DNA of 64,000 nucleotides, from positions 94,372 to 158,371 of the forward strand of contig NZ_JAOTIF010000015.1 in NCBI RefSeq assembly GCF_025628885.1, read 5' to 3'. Position 1 is the first letter of the stretch. Each line of letters opens with the position of its first letter. This DNA is from Paraflavisolibacter caeni (lineage in GTDB: Bacteria; Bacteroidota; Bacteroidia; Chitinophagales; Chitinophagaceae). Both the position numbers and the translations under genes were made by a program. The notes beneath the pieces were generated by a model that saw only the letters and a list, made by a program, of their open reading frames with translations, did not search any database and was not told the DNA's origin. This document shows, piece by piece, positions 1-8,728 of this stretch.

Positions 1-251
1 GTGCCGAAGACATTATGTCCGTTCAACAGGAAATCAGTTATGAAAAGAACCAGGATAGGGTAGGACAGACCTACAAGGTTTTAGTTGATAAAAAGGAAGC
101 AGGAAGGTATATTGGGCGAACAGAATTTGATAGTGTTGAAGTAGATAACGAGGTAATTATCCAGAGCGATAAGAAACTACAAGCTGGTAATTTTTATAAT
201 GTGAAAATTACAAAGGCTTATGACTATGATTTGGAAGGAGAAGTGATCTAA
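1..251 (+). CDS. rimO: Ribosomal protein S12 methylthiotransferase RimO, C-terminal end (partial)
   Basis: This is the 3' end of a gene that begins before the window; the reading frame is open from base 3 with no start of its own. The last 82 or so residues form a TRAM RNA-binding domain, with the RimO-like stretches QQEISYEKNQ, GRTEFDSVEVDNEVII and a final DLEGEVI. RimO is a radical-SAM [4Fe-4S] enzyme that adds a methylthio group to an aspartate of ribosomal protein S12. The catalytic domains lie outside the window. The relative MiaB also carries a TRAM domain, but the EVDNEV segment favours RimO. A strong terminator follows the stop codon. Confidence 0.87.
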   Translation, partial: AEDIMSVQQEISYEKNQDRVGQTYKVLVDKKEAGRYIGRTEFDSVEVDNEVIIQSDKKLQAGNFYNVKITKAYDYDLEGEVI

Positions 252-269
252 ATCATTTGTCGAAAAGAA

Positions 270-306
270 CAAGGCCCCAATCTTATAAGGTTGGGGCTTT
301 GTTTTT
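270..306 (+). terminator. Intrinsic terminator after rimO
   Basis: GCCCCAA (274-280) pairs with TTGGGGC (291-297) around a 10-nt loop, with further A:T closing pairs. The T-rich tract TTTGTTTTT (298-306) follows. It lies 23 bp after the rimO stop. Confidence 0.9.
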
Positions 307-403
307 GGTGTGTACACAAATAAAATTAATATTTTATTAGAAACGGCTTCATTATTGATCCTGAAAGTAAACTCAATTATATTTATAGAAATAATTGCTT
401 GCT

Positions 404-1558
404 ATGGATTTTAAATTAAGTGAAGAGCATTTAATGATTCAACAGGCTGCGCGTGATTTCGCTCAGAATGAATGTTTGCCAGGTGTTATCGAACGAGATG
501 AAAAGATGAAATTCCCTTATGAACAGATTGTAAAGTTAGCCGATCTGGGTTTTCTGGGAATGATGGTTGATCCCAATTATGGTGGTAGTGGTCTCGATAC
601 CATAAGTTATGTACTAGCCATGGAGGAGATCAGCAAAGTGGATGCATCTGTTAGTGTATGCATGAGCGTGAACAATAGCCTGGTATGCTGGGGAATAGAA
701 AAGTATGGTACGGAAGAACAAAAACAAAAATACCTCATCCCTTTGGCCCAGGGTAAAAAAGATGAAGCTCTTTTTACAGGCGCCTTTCTGCTTAGTGAAC
801 CGGAAGCCGGAAGTGATGCTACCTCACAACGTACTACAGCTGAAGACAAAGGTGATTATTACCTGCTGAATGGTACCAAAAATTGGATTACAAATGGTGG
901 AACAGCTTCTGTTTACCTGGTAATGGCACAAACAGACTATTCAAAGGGGGCTAAAGGCATTACTACGTTTATCGTAGAAAAAAACTGGCCAGGCGTTGTT
1001 GTGGGGGGTAAGGAAAACAAGCTGGGTATCCGTGCGTCAGATACTCATACAATCATGTTCAACGATGTTAGAGTTCCCAAGGAAAATAGGATTGGTGAGG
1101 AAGGCTTCGGCTTTAAGTTCGCTATGAAAACCCTTGCCGGCGGGCGTATCGGTATTGCTTCACAGGCTTTAGGCATAGCATCTGGCGCATATGAAAGAGC
1201 CCTGAATTATTCAAAGACCCGAAAGGCTTTTGGTACTGAGATCATGAACCACCAAACCATTGCTTTCAAACTAGCAGACATGGCTACTCGCATCGAAGCC
1301 GCAAGATCTCTTTGTTTGAAAGCTGCCTGGGATAAAGACCAGGATCGTGATTACACTTTCAGTTCTTCTATGGCAAAGGTGTACGCATCCGAAACCGCCA
1401 TGTGGACGACAATTGAGGCCGTTCAGATTCATGGTGGCTATGGCTACGTAAAAGAATACCATGTGGAGCGACTAATGCGTGATGCCAAGATCACCCAGAT
1501 TTATGAAGGCACCAGTGAAGTTCAACGCATTGTCATAAGTAGGGAGATTCTGAAATAA
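404..1558 (+). CDS. Acyl-CoA dehydrogenase
   Basis: A 384-residue FAD flavoprotein that oxidises an acyl-CoA to the trans-2-enoyl-CoA and passes electrons to ETF. The N-terminal helical domain starts MDFKLSEEH. The middle beta domain has the FAD signature LSEPEAGSDA and the NWITNGG segment. The C-terminal domain ends with the family motif QIHGGYGYVKEYHVERLMRD and YEGTSEVQRIVISREI. The last motif includes the Glu in the position that is the catalytic base in short-chain acyl-CoA dehydrogenases. Length is normal. I chose the ATG at 404 over an upstream in-frame TTG at 395. It stands alone, after the rimO terminator. Short- or branched-chain substrates are likely by resemblance, but chain length cannot be read from sequence. 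Confidence 0.93.
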   Translation: MDFKLSEEHLMIQQAARDFAQNECLPGVIERDEKMKFPYEQIVKLADLGFLGMMVDPNYGGSGLDTISYVLAMEEISKVDASVSVCMSVNNSLVCWGIEKYGTEEQKQKYLIPLAQGKKDEALFTGAFLLSEPEAGSDATSQRTTAEDKGDYYLLNGTKNWITNGGTASVYLVMAQTDYSKGAKGITTFIVEKNWPGVVVGGKENKLGIRASDTHTIMFNDVRVPKENRIGEEGFGFKFAMKTLAGGRIGIASQALGIASGAYERALNYSKTRKAFGTEIMNHQTIAFKLADMATRIEAARSLCLKAAWDKDQDRDYTFSSSMAKVYASETAMWTTIEAVQIHGGYGYVKEYHVERLMRDAKITQIYEGTSEVQRIVISREILK

Positions 1559-1580
1559 TATATTTGTACCAATCGCCTCC

Positions 1581-2198
1581 TCACTTCTTACAATTCATAT
1601 ATTCATCAATAATTCTTTTCCAGATGGAAACACACTGTTCATCCGTAGCTCCCTTTTTAAACCAATAGCCATCCTGCTCTGCTTTCATTTTTTGGTATAA
1701 AGCATCACAATCTTTAAAATATACAAAGGCTGTATACATGTTTGTTCCATCGGTAAAAAAAGGATGTTGCACATAATAGGGGTCTCGCCTTGGTAAACCA
1801 ATATAAATTCTCTTGACACCCTCTTTAGAAGTATACTGATATAAAGCCACAATGTCATTACCATATACTTTTCGAACCAGGTAATAAGGCCTTACTTTTT
1901 CTTCATCGTCAACAAGGTTTTTAACATAAAATGTATCCTTGTCAATAATAAAAGACAGGACAGCTTCCATATCATACTGTACACGATGAATTGTTTTTTT
2001 GGTACTGTCTGGCGAAATCTCAGTCCATTCCATTTTGACAAGTGATGGATTTTGTCCATACAAGTTGAGGTCTACATCTCCTTCATAAACATTGTCGAGA
2101 GCTACAAGCTTTGCATGGTACTTACTGGTTGGCTGTGCATTGGTTAACTGAATGTTCAGGGCAATTAAAATGAGTAGGAGCAGGAAAATGGTTTTCAT
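1581..2198 (-). CDS. Uncharacterised secreted protein
   Basis: A 205-residue protein with a clear signal peptide (MKTIFLLLLILIALNIQ, cleavage probably after TNAQ) and a mature part rich in beta-strand-like sequence. I recognise no family. The start at 2198 puts the signal peptide at the N-terminus; an in-frame upstream start at 2237 would add 13 charged residues ahead of it and is unlikely. Near the end are two cysteines (CDALY and DEQCVSIW) and a terminal CKK, so disulfides are possible. It is convergent with the acyl-CoA dehydrogenase gene (22 bp between stops) and divergent from the YggS-like gene. Function unknown. Confidence 0.7.
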   Translation of the reverse strand: MKTIFLLLLILIALNIQLTNAQPTSKYHAKLVALDNVYEGDVDLNLYGQNPSLVKMEWTEISPDSTKKTIHRVQYDMEAVLSFIIDKDTFYVKNLVDDEEKVRPYYLVRKVYGNDIVALYQYTSKEGVKRIYIGLPRRDPYYVQHPFFTDGTNMYTAFVYFKDCDALYQKMKAEQDGYWFKKGATDEQCVSIWKRIIDEYMNCKK

Positions 2199-2293
2199 GG
2201 TGGTGTCTTTCTTCTTGAACAGCAAATTCAAAACCACTTTTTAAATCCCACCAGTCCCAAAATCAATATCCCTTACCAGAACCTTTTACCCTT

Positions 2294-2301
2294 TACTTTT
2301 G
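2294..2301 (+). promoter_or_regulatory. Bacteroidota-type -7 box before the YggS-like gene
   Basis: TACTTTTG matches the TAnnTTTG consensus used by the Bacteroidota housekeeping sigma factor and lies 22 bp before the start codon. No clear -33 TTG is seen. Confidence 0.45.
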
Positions 2302-2323
2302 CAAAAATTCACTGGAAAAACTG

Positions 2324-3004
2324 ATGATCAAAAAGAATACTTACACGGCTATTATTAAAGATTTAACAGAAAAAGGAGTAACTCTGGTTGCAGTAAGCAA
2401 AACAAAACCGCAAGAAAGCATCAAAGAATTATATGACCTGGGGCAGCGCGACTTTGGAGAGAATTATGTTCAGGAACTAGTGGACAAGCAGGCGCAACTG
2501 CCACAGGAAATACATTGGCATTTTATAGGGCATTTGCAATCAAATAAAGTAAAATATATAGCATCTTTTGTTCATTTGATACATGGTGTGGATAGCTATA
2601 AGCTGCTGGTTGAGATCAATAAACAGGCTGCAAAAAACAATAGGGTCATCCATGTATTGTTGCAGGTGCATATAGCGCAGGAGGAGACAAAATTCGGTTT
2701 GGACGAAAATGAACTGGACCAGATGTTCAATGCAAACCAAAATCAGCTGTCAGCATTGCAAAATATCATGGTCGAAGGCTTCATGGGAATGGCTTCTTTT
2801 ACAGACAATAAAGAACAAGTACGAAAAGAATTTAAATACCTGAAATCAATCTTCGAAAAATATAAGCACGTTCAAATTGCAAACTGTAAAATACAGACAT
2901 TGTCAATGGGAATGAGTGGCGATTATTTAATCGCAATAGAAGAGGGTAGCAACATGGTGCGCATCGGAAGCTTGATCTTTGGCGAAAGAAACTATATAAG
3001 CTAA
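2324..3004 (+). CDS. YggS/PLPBP-family pyridoxal-phosphate homeostasis protein
   Basis: A 226-residue PLP-binding TIM-barrel protein of the YggS/PROSC family, which keeps free PLP and amino-acid pools in balance; no enzymatic reaction is established for the family. The PLP-binding lysine lies in VAVSKTKP (about residue 27). Other family motifs are FGENYVQEL, HWHFIGHLQSNK, the phosphate-binding region SMGMSGDYLIAIEEGSNMVR (about 190-210), and the ending IGSLIFGER. Length is typical. It is transcribed alone; the next gene is convergent, 24 bp away. Confidence 0.93.
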   Translation: MIKKNTYTAIIKDLTEKGVTLVAVSKTKPQESIKELYDLGQRDFGENYVQELVDKQAQLPQEIHWHFIGHLQSNKVKYIASFVHLIHGVDSYKLLVEINKQAAKNNRVIHVLLQVHIAQEETKFGLDENELDQMFNANQNQLSALQNIMVEGFMGMASFTDNKEQVRKEFKYLKSIFEKYKHVQIANCKIQTLSMGMSGDYLIAIEEGSNMVRIGSLIFGERNYIS

Positions 3005-3028
3005 TACAGACTGTGGAAATTTGGGAGG

Positions 3029-3673
3029 CTAATAGTGCTCAATGTTTTTTCCTAGTATAATATCGCGCTGACCAATTAATAGATTTCCTTTTTTGACGAG
3101 ATGCAGAATGCCGGAGCCTCCTTTGTTTTGAGCTTGTGAACGTTGCCCCGCCCTAAGAAGTGGATCGTTATCAAATAAATACTCATCAATCCAGTAAGGC
3201 GTTTTACCAGGTTCTTTGATGATAATATGGATATGAGCCGCTATGCTTCCTCCGGGATATGGGGCTGGCTTCAGTGTATAAAATGAGTAATGTCCGTCTG
3301 GGCCGGTCTTAGCCCAACCCCGAATATACCCGTGCCTCTTAGCCCAACCTGTTTCATTACCCTTTTTAGGGTAAATTCCTTTTTGATCAGTATGGTATAT
3401 ATATAAGACAACATCGGAGGCAGGTGTTCTACCATCATTTTTGAATACAGTTCCATGAATTAATAACTGAGGGCCTTTTTCGTTGATGTCAGGCAACGTA
3501 TCTGTTGAGTGAAGTTTCGTAAAAGGAACAGGCGATTCATATATCGCTTCACAGCCCTCACAAGGCCCCCCTACAACTTTATCCTGGTTAATTTGAGGAG
3601 CATTGGGTGTGTTTTGTGTGCAACCTGTATTGTAAAGAAAAAAAGTGGCAGCCACAAGAAACAGGAACCTCAT
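3029..3673 (-). CDS. Intradiol ring-cleavage dioxygenase-like lipoprotein
   Basis: A 214-residue protein with a lipoprotein signal peptide (cysteine in NTGCTQ, about residue 18), so it probably sits in the outer membrane or periplasm. The rest resembles the catalytic domain of protocatechuate 3,4-dioxygenase: LLIHGTVFKNDGRTPASDV, DVVLYIYHTDQKGIY, GHYSFYTLKPAPYPGG, and AAHIHIIIKEPG. These supply two tyrosines and two histidines in the order expected for the non-haem Fe(III) site. Such secreted dioxygenase-like proteins are common in Bacteroidota and their substrate is generally unknown. No aromatic-degradation genes are nearby, so catechol cleavage is not implied by context. Confidence 0.82.
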   Translation of the reverse strand: MRFLFLVAATFFLYNTGCTQNTPNAPQINQDKVVGGPCEGCEAIYESPVPFTKLHSTDTLPDINEKGPQLLIHGTVFKNDGRTPASDVVLYIYHTDQKGIYPKKGNETGWAKRHGYIRGWAKTGPDGHYSFYTLKPAPYPGGSIAAHIHIIIKEPGKTPYWIDEYLFDNDPLLRAGQRSQAQNKGGSGILHLVKKGNLLIGQRDIILGKNIEHY

Positions 3674-3751
3674 ATTACTGTTTCTTAAAAATTAAAAAAT
3701 TTTATTGAGACTGCCACCGAAATTGTGTCGAGTGGTAATTCCTCTACTTTC

Positions 3752-4000
3752 TTAACTATCATCATCAATATCATCTACGACTTCATCAAAATCAGGATCT
3801 GCATCAGCTCCGAAATCCTTTTCTCTGAAGTTGTCAGAAGCTGTTCTGCTGAGTTTTCTGTTTAATTCCTCATCATGTTCACTCTCGCTCATGGTACTCG
3901 CACCAGGTCGCTGTCCGGAATCATCCCTGGTGTAGGGGTCATTATTTCTTCCTTTATCAGCAGGACGGTTACGGTCGGGGTTTACTTGATTCTTTTCCAT
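3752..4000 (-). CDS. Small acidic hydrophilic protein, unknown
   Basis: An 82-residue, strongly charged protein without membrane segment or signal peptide. The N-terminal half is rich in N, P, R, D and G; the C-terminus is an acidic tail (DADPDFDEVVDDIDDDS). It looks intrinsically disordered. It lies between the dioxygenase-like lipoprotein and the DUF2911 gene, all on the minus strand, and its amino-acid order is not that of a shadow frame. I do not recognise the family and propose no function. Confidence 0.6.
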   Translation of the reverse strand: MEKNQVNPDRNRPADKGRNNDPYTRDDSGQRPGASTMSESEHDEELNRKLSRTASDNFREKDFGADADPDFDEVVDDIDDDS

Positions 4001-4038
4001 AAAAGAGCTTTGGAATAGATATCAAAATGTTATGCCAA

Positions 4039-4875
4039 CTACTTCAAACCCGCAATCAGCTTTTCATTTAAGCTTATGTAATCATTATTGTTCTGCTGTT
4101 TGGCCAGTTCCAAAGATTTCATAGCGGCAGTTTTGGCTTCTACTTTACGGCCAAGCTTTGCCAGTGCATTGGCTCTTTGGTAATGTATCCAGAAGGCATT
4201 AGGGTTTTGTTCTATAGCTTTATCAAACCATGCAAGCGCCTGTTTCAGGTCTTTGCCCGATTCCATATAATACATGGCAGACTGAAAATAGGGGCGATTG
4301 TCTTTATTCATAGCATTATTGATCTGGGCCATCACTTTTGAATCAACATCCATTGTAATGGGGACCTGGACAGCTGTCTTATCCCAAATAATGCGCAGGT
4401 CTGTACTGGAAGGCATCACATTGACAAACTGCATGGTAAATGTCTCTGTCTGCATAGGTGCATTCATGGTCTTAACCTTAAAACGGGCTACGTCATCACT
4501 TTCCTTATATCCATCGATACCCCAGTTATTAATGCCTTTGTTGAGAATTACTTCCCACTCGTTAGGATTAGGAATGGTATATAAAACATAGTCCCCAGCT
4601 TTTACAGGAACGCCACCAACACTTACATCATCTGCAAACTTAATACGTGTTGCCGCATTAGCACCCGTGCGCCATAACTTCCCATAAGGTACCAGGTCTC
4701 CAAATATGGTTCGGCCGCGCATATTGGGGCGGGAATAAGTTAACTCAATCGTAGAAATCCCAAAATCTTGTTTGATAGTTTGAGTAGGGCTTGGAGCTGG
4801 AATTTTGATTTGTTGTGCATCTGCAATAATCATAAGGCAAACTGCAGCAAGACAGAAAAGGGTTCTCTTCAACAT
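4039..4875 (-). CDS. DUF2911 domain protein with C-terminal TPR-like repeats
   Basis: A 278-residue secreted protein with a signal peptide (about residues 1-20, ending ADAQ). The DUF2911 domain follows at about 30-170, with IELTYSRPNMRGRTIFG, LVPYGKLWRTGANAATRI and GDYVLYTIPNPNEWEVILNK. The C-terminal part (about 190-270) resembles TPR helices (ALAWFDKAIEQNPNAFWIHYQ, ALAKLGRKVEAKTAAMKSLEL). DUF2911 has no established biochemical role and is common in Bacteroidota. A TAGATTTG -7 box lies on the minus strand at 4895-4902, 19 bp upstream of the start. The 11-bp repeat array begins about 145 bp upstream. Confidence 0.88.
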   Translation of the reverse strand: MLKRTLFCLAAVCLMIIADAQQIKIPAPSPTQTIKQDFGISTIELTYSRPNMRGRTIFGDLVPYGKLWRTGANAATRIKFADDVSVGGVPVKAGDYVLYTIPNPNEWEVILNKGINNWGIDGYKESDDVARFKVKTMNAPMQTETFTMQFVNVMPSSTDLRIIWDKTAVQVPITMDVDSKVMAQINNAMNKDNRPYFQSAMYYMESGKDLKQALAWFDKAIEQNPNAFWIHYQRANALAKLGRKVEAKTAAMKSLELAKQQNNNDYISLNEKLIAGLK

Positions 4876-4894
4876 AAAAAAATTATTTTGGTAG

Positions 4895-4902
4895 CAAATC
4901 TA
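4895..4902 (-). promoter_or_regulatory. Bacteroidota-type -7 box for the DUF2911 gene
   Basis: On the minus strand the sequence reads TAGATTTG, a match to TAnnTTTG, 19 bp before the start at 4875. Confidence 0.45.
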
Positions 4903-5019
4903 ATAGGAATATCCGAACCTGATTGATCCAAATCAGTATAGCACCTTTCTCCTTCATTTCGCATCTTTCCATTCCCCCAACCCCAGTAATATTATACTTT
5001 TTGATGCCAATTTTACATT

Positions 5020-5305
5020 TCTACCCCCGATCTATAGAGAAATTATTGTACCCTTATAGTAATCTTATAGAAAACTTACAGTAAAGTTATAGTAAACTTA
5101 TAGTAGAGTTATAGTAAACATCCTCTGTACATCCTCCCTAGATACTCCATATATAGTCCGTATCTACTCCGTACCTAAGGCATATCTACCATATACTTAC
5201 GGCCTACTATCCCCCTTATCTAACCGACCATACCTTCAGGATAGATCAAGTATAGCTGAAGCACACCTGAAGCATACCTGAAGCATACTTCAAGCACGAA
5301 ACAGA
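5020..5305. repeat. Array of 26 degenerate 11-bp units in exact register
   Basis: Cut into 11-mers from 5020, this stretch gives 26 consecutive units with no insertion or deletion. Units 4-9 (5053-5118) are variants of CTTATAGTAAA. Units 10-17 (5119-5206) shift to types like TCTACTCCGTA and all eight end in TA (T at 5128, 5139, 5150, 5161, 5172, 5183, 5194, 5205). Units 20-25 shift again to types like CATACCTGAAG. The dinucleotide TA sits at unit positions 3-4 in 20 of the 26 units. The array ends in CACGAAACAGA followed by TTTTT. It fills the divergent region (4876-5397) between the DUF2911 and DUF423 genes; no gene is seen there. Confidence 0.85.
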
Positions 5306-5356
5306 TTTTTACTACTCCAACTCCAAACTTCAAACTCCAAACTCATCCCTCATCTA
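5306..5356. repeat. Conserved boundary sequence after the 11-bp array
   Basis: After CACGAAACAGA and a T-run comes a stretch built on CTCCAAACT, ending AAACTCATCCCTC. A close copy follows CACGAAACAGATTTT at 49,048-49,111, so the two loci share a boundary and not only a repeat period. Confidence 0.6.
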
Positions 5357-5397
5357 TCATCTCTCATCAATTCGTATTTTTATCGCCTTAAAATGCA

Positions 5398-5793
5398 ATG
5401 GTAATGGCAAAAATTTATATGATTCTAGGCACAGTGTTAGGTGGATTGGCAGTGATTTTAGGTGCTTTTGGAGCACATGGCCTTAAACAACTCGTACCGC
5501 CGGAAACTGTTTCCTCTTATCAGACGGGTGTGCAATACCAGATGTATCATGCATTTGCACTCCTGTTAATTGGCATTCTGGCCGAACGTACCGCAAATGC
5601 CTCATTCCTGAATTACGCCGGTATGTCCTTTGTTACAGGTGTCGTTTTGTTTTCTGGTTCCCTGTACTTGATGGCATCCTTAAAAGCTGTGAATAAAGTA
5701 GGCATCTCTGGGATGGGAATTATAACACCTATCGGCGGACTTTTCTTTATCCTTGGCTGGTGCTTGTTTCTAATAGCATTAGCGAAAAGATAA
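5398..5793 (+). CDS. DUF423 family small membrane protein
   Basis: A 131-residue protein of the DUF423 (YgdD) family with about four transmembrane helices. Family motifs are LGAFGAHGLK near residue 22 and YQMYHAFALLLIGIL near residue 47. The family is widespread in the bacterial inner membrane and its function is not established. The start may be the ATG at 5398 or the second ATG at 5404; the sequence does not decide. It lies between the 11-bp repeat array and ftsK, with 86 bp before ftsK. Confidence 0.87.
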   Translation: MVMAKIYMILGTVLGGLAVILGAFGAHGLKQLVPPETVSSYQTGVQYQMYHAFALLLIGILAERTANASFLNYAGMSFVTGVVLFSGSLYLMASLKAVNKVGISGMGIITPIGGLFFILGWCLFLIALAKR

Positions 5794-5866
5794 AAGCTTT
5801 TCTACCTTTCTAATATATTACAGCTTTTTGCCTTGACTTCAAAATCAAACTTCAAAATCCAAATTA

Positions 5867-5874
5867 TATCTTTG
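5867..5874 (+). promoter_or_regulatory. -7 box abutting the ftsK start (possible leaderless start)
   Basis: TATCTTTG matches TAnnTTTG and ends only 5 bp before the ftsK ATG at 5880. Transcription from this box would begin at or very near the start codon. Confidence 0.45.
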
Positions 5875-5879
5875 TCGAT

Positions 5880-8585
5880 ATGGCTAACAAGCTGAAAAAA
5901 CCTGTACCACCTAAGGTTGAGGAGAAGGAAGTGAAAAAGGCAAAACCGGATCCGGAAAAATTGAAACAGGACCGGGAAGAGAAGGTTGATTTCAAACAAC
6001 TGGCAAAAGATGAACGTACCTGGAAAATCATGGGTACTGTGTCCCTTTTGCTATCAGTTTTCCTTTTTATTGCATTTATATCTTATCTGTTTACCTGGAA
6101 AGAAGACCAGGATAAAGTACTCAACAATGAAGCATCCTTTTTGTGGGATGATGAAATCAAAGTAAGCAATCTCTTGGGCCGCCTGGGAGCCTATATATCG
6201 CATTTCTTTATTTATAGAGGTTTTGGCATTGCTTCTTTATTATTTTGTTCCTTCTTCTTCATCACAGGAATAAACCTGTTAACGAATCAAAAAATCTTTT
6301 CTGTTAAAAGAAACCTGCGTTATATTACGTTTGGCCTTCTGATTACTTCTGTTTCGTTCTCTTTTCTATTCTCCAGCGCAGCTTTCCCGTTCGGCGGTAG
6401 AGTGGGCGACATGATTAGTTCCTGGCTAAATAGTTTTCTGGGTATTGCAGGAACTGCAGCTTTATTATTGGTGGTCGGTCTTAGTTATATCATCTGGCAA
6501 TTCAATCCAACTTTTAGATTGCCTGAAAAACCAATTAAACCAGTTAAAGTGGAGGAAGAAGTTGATGATGAGGTGTTAACAGTTGATCAAGATTATTCGA
6601 AGGCTCAGCCCGAAATGGCTCCAGTTTCTGATGCTAAACTTTTTGTAGAAGAAGATGTGAAACCTGTGGTGCCAGAAAAGGGAAATATTCTGAAGGGTGA
6701 TGGGGAAATGATCGTAAACATTCCTGTGCAGGAAACTCCTAAGAATGTTTTTGAACTGGTGGAAAAGAACATACCTGAAGAAGAAAGGTTGATTATCAAT
6801 CAAACGGTTGAAGAACCTGAACCTCTTATAGAGGAACAGGAACTTGATGAAGTAGAACCCTTAACTTATAATGAAACTGAAAGGACTCATTTTAGCAGCA
6901 TGGAATCTGGTAATGAATCAGAACATGATGATGCGATTCCTACTCTTGTTCTGCAGACACCGGTTGTTCATGTGGAAAGGCCAAGATTTCCTTCTGCTGC
7001 TACTGATTTAAAACTTGAGATCAATAGGGTAGAAGATAAACCCATCGATGAAGAGCGGGAAAAGGATTACAGCGACCTTCCTCCATACGAACCTACACTG
7101 GATTTGAGAGATTATAAGTATCCATCGCTTGATATCCTCGAATCTCACGGTAGTGAAAAGATTGTTCAGGATGCTTCTGAGTTGGAAATGCACAAAAACC
7201 AGATCATCACTACCCTGAAAAACTACGACATTACGATTCAGAGAATAAGCGCCACAGTTGGTCCAACTGTAACTCTATATGAAATCGTACCCGCAGCAGG
7301 TGTTCGTATCTCACGTATCAAAAATCTGGAAGATGATATCGCACTGAGCCTTGCAGCTTTAGGTATCCGTATTATTGCACCAATCCCTGGTAAGGGCACG
7401 ATCGGTATTGAGGTGCCGAATGTGAAAAAGACCGTGGTAAGCATGCGTACGCTCTTATCATCTGAAAAATTCCAGCACAATACTTTTAGTCTGCCCATCG
7501 CCATTGGTAAAAAGATTGACAATGACAACTTCATAGTCGATTTGGCAGCCATGCCGCACTTGCTGATGGCCGGTGCAACTGGTCAGGGTAAATCGGTTGG
7601 TTTGAACGCGATCTTGGTTTCTTTACTGTATAAAAAGCACCCTTCCCAGTTAAAGCTGGTTCTGATCGATCCCAAGAAAGTGGAACTTAGCATTTACCGG
7701 CATATAGAGAAGCACTTCTTAGCCAAACTCCCCGGTGAAGAAGAAGCGATCATTACCGATACGAAAAAAGTGATCAATACACTCAATGCCCTGTGTATTG
7801 AGATGGATAACCGGTACGATCTTCTGAAAGAAGCTGGTGCAAGGAACATCAAAGAATACAACGATAAGTTTATTAAGCGCAGACTCAATCCACAAAAGGG
7901 GCATCAGTACTTACCTTTTATAGTATTGGTAGTCGACGAGTTTGCCGACTTGATCATGACCGCAGGTAAGGAGGTGGAAATGCCGATAGCGCGTCTGGCT
8001 CAGCTGGCTCGTGCGGTTGGTATTCACCTGATCATTGCTACCCAGCGCCCATCGGTAAACATTATTACAGGTACCATCAAGGCCAACTTCCCTGCACGTA
8101 TTGCCTTTAAGGTGTCATCTAAGATCGACTCCCGTACCATCTTGGATGCAGGAGGTGCTGAGCAGTTGATAGGTAAAGGTGATATGCTGATTTCCTACAA
8201 CGGAGAGATTGTCCGGTTGCAGTGTGCCTTTGTAGATACTCCGGAAGTTGAAGAAGTGGTGGATAGCATTGCAAGACAACGTGGCTATTCCCAGGCATTT
8301 ATGCTTCCCGAATATGTTGATGAAAAAGAACTGGAAAGTAAAGATTTTGACGTTGCCGACCGTGATCCGCTTTTTGAAGAAGCGGCCCGCTTGATTGTAC
8401 AAAATCAGGTAGGATCTACTTCCCTGATCCAGCGCAGAATGAAGCTTGGGTATAACCGGGCTGGCCGACTTATGGACCAGTTGGAAGCCGCCGGCGTAGT
8501 GGGACCAAACCTTGGCAGTAAGGCCAGAGAGGTAATGATAAAAACGGAAGCTGAATTGTTAGAATATTTAGAAAATATGCCGTAA
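5880..8585 (+). CDS. ftsK: DNA translocase FtsK/SpoIIIE
   Basis: A 901-residue septal DNA pump that clears chromosome DNA and helps resolve dimers at division. A charged N-terminus (1-45) precedes four membrane segments (about 48-70, 105-135, 140-165, 185-208). A long acidic linker (about 215-420) is rich in E, P and V. The motor domain has Walker A GATGQGKS (about 565-572), Walker B IVLVVDEFADL (about 680) and the IATQRPSVNIITG segment. The C-terminal winged-helix gamma domain (about 835-901) has SLIQRRMKLGYNRAGRLMDQ and is expected to read KOPS-like polar sequences. Length and order are normal for Bacteroidota. It is followed by lolA in the same direction, but after 184 bp with its own promoter. 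Confidence 0.97.
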   Translation: MANKLKKPVPPKVEEKEVKKAKPDPEKLKQDREEKVDFKQLAKDERTWKIMGTVSLLLSVFLFIAFISYLFTWKEDQDKVLNNEASFLWDDEIKVSNLLGRLGAYISHFFIYRGFGIASLLFCSFFFITGINLLTNQKIFSVKRNLRYITFGLLITSVSFSFLFSSAAFPFGGRVGDMISSWLNSFLGIAGTAALLLVVGLSYIIWQFNPTFRLPEKPIKPVKVEEEVDDEVLTVDQDYSKAQPEMAPVSDAKLFVEEDVKPVVPEKGNILKGDGEMIVNIPVQETPKNVFELVEKNIPEEERLIINQTVEEPEPLIEEQELDEVEPLTYNETERTHFSSMESGNESEHDDAIPTLVLQTPVVHVERPRFPSAATDLKLEINRVEDKPIDEEREKDYSDLPPYEPTLDLRDYKYPSLDILESHGSEKIVQDASELEMHKNQIITTLKNYDITIQRISATVGPTVTLYEIVPAAGVRISRIKNLEDDIALSLAALGIRIIAPIPGKGTIGIEVPNVKKTVVSMRTLLSSEKFQHNTFSLPIAIGKKIDNDNFIVDLAAMPHLLMAGATGQGKSVGLNAILVSLLYKKHPSQLKLVLIDPKKVELSIYRHIEKHFLAKLPGEEEAIITDTKKVINTLNALCIEMDNRYDLLKEAGARNIKEYNDKFIKRRLNPQKGHQYLPFIVLVVDEFADLIMTAGKEVEMPIARLAQLARAVGIHLIIATQRPSVNIITGTIKANFPARIAFKVSSKIDSRTILDAGGAEQLIGKGDMLISYNGEIVRLQCAFVDTPEVEEVVDSIARQRGYSQAFMLPEYVDEKELESKDFDVADRDPLFEEAARLIVQNQVGSTSLIQRRMKLGYNRAGRLMDQLEAAGVVGPNLGSKAREVMIKTEAELLEYLENMP

Positions 8586-8728
8586 ATACATATACACAAT
8601 TGATGAATTAAAGATCGAATCTTTCGAATTCCGCAGTTTTATTATTTCATACAGTTAGACTATTGTTAAGATGCCCTTCAATATATAATCCGGTACATTA
8701 GTTGAATTTTTATTCACGTACCCGGGAC

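Noticed and set aside
16..251. Independent small gene starting at the first ATG
   Set aside because: The frame is open to the left edge and the protein matches the RimO C-terminal TRAM domain, so it is a gene fragment and not a whole gene.
5020..5305. CRISPR array
   Set aside because: Units are 11 bp, drift in sequence and have no spacers; no cas gene is nearby.
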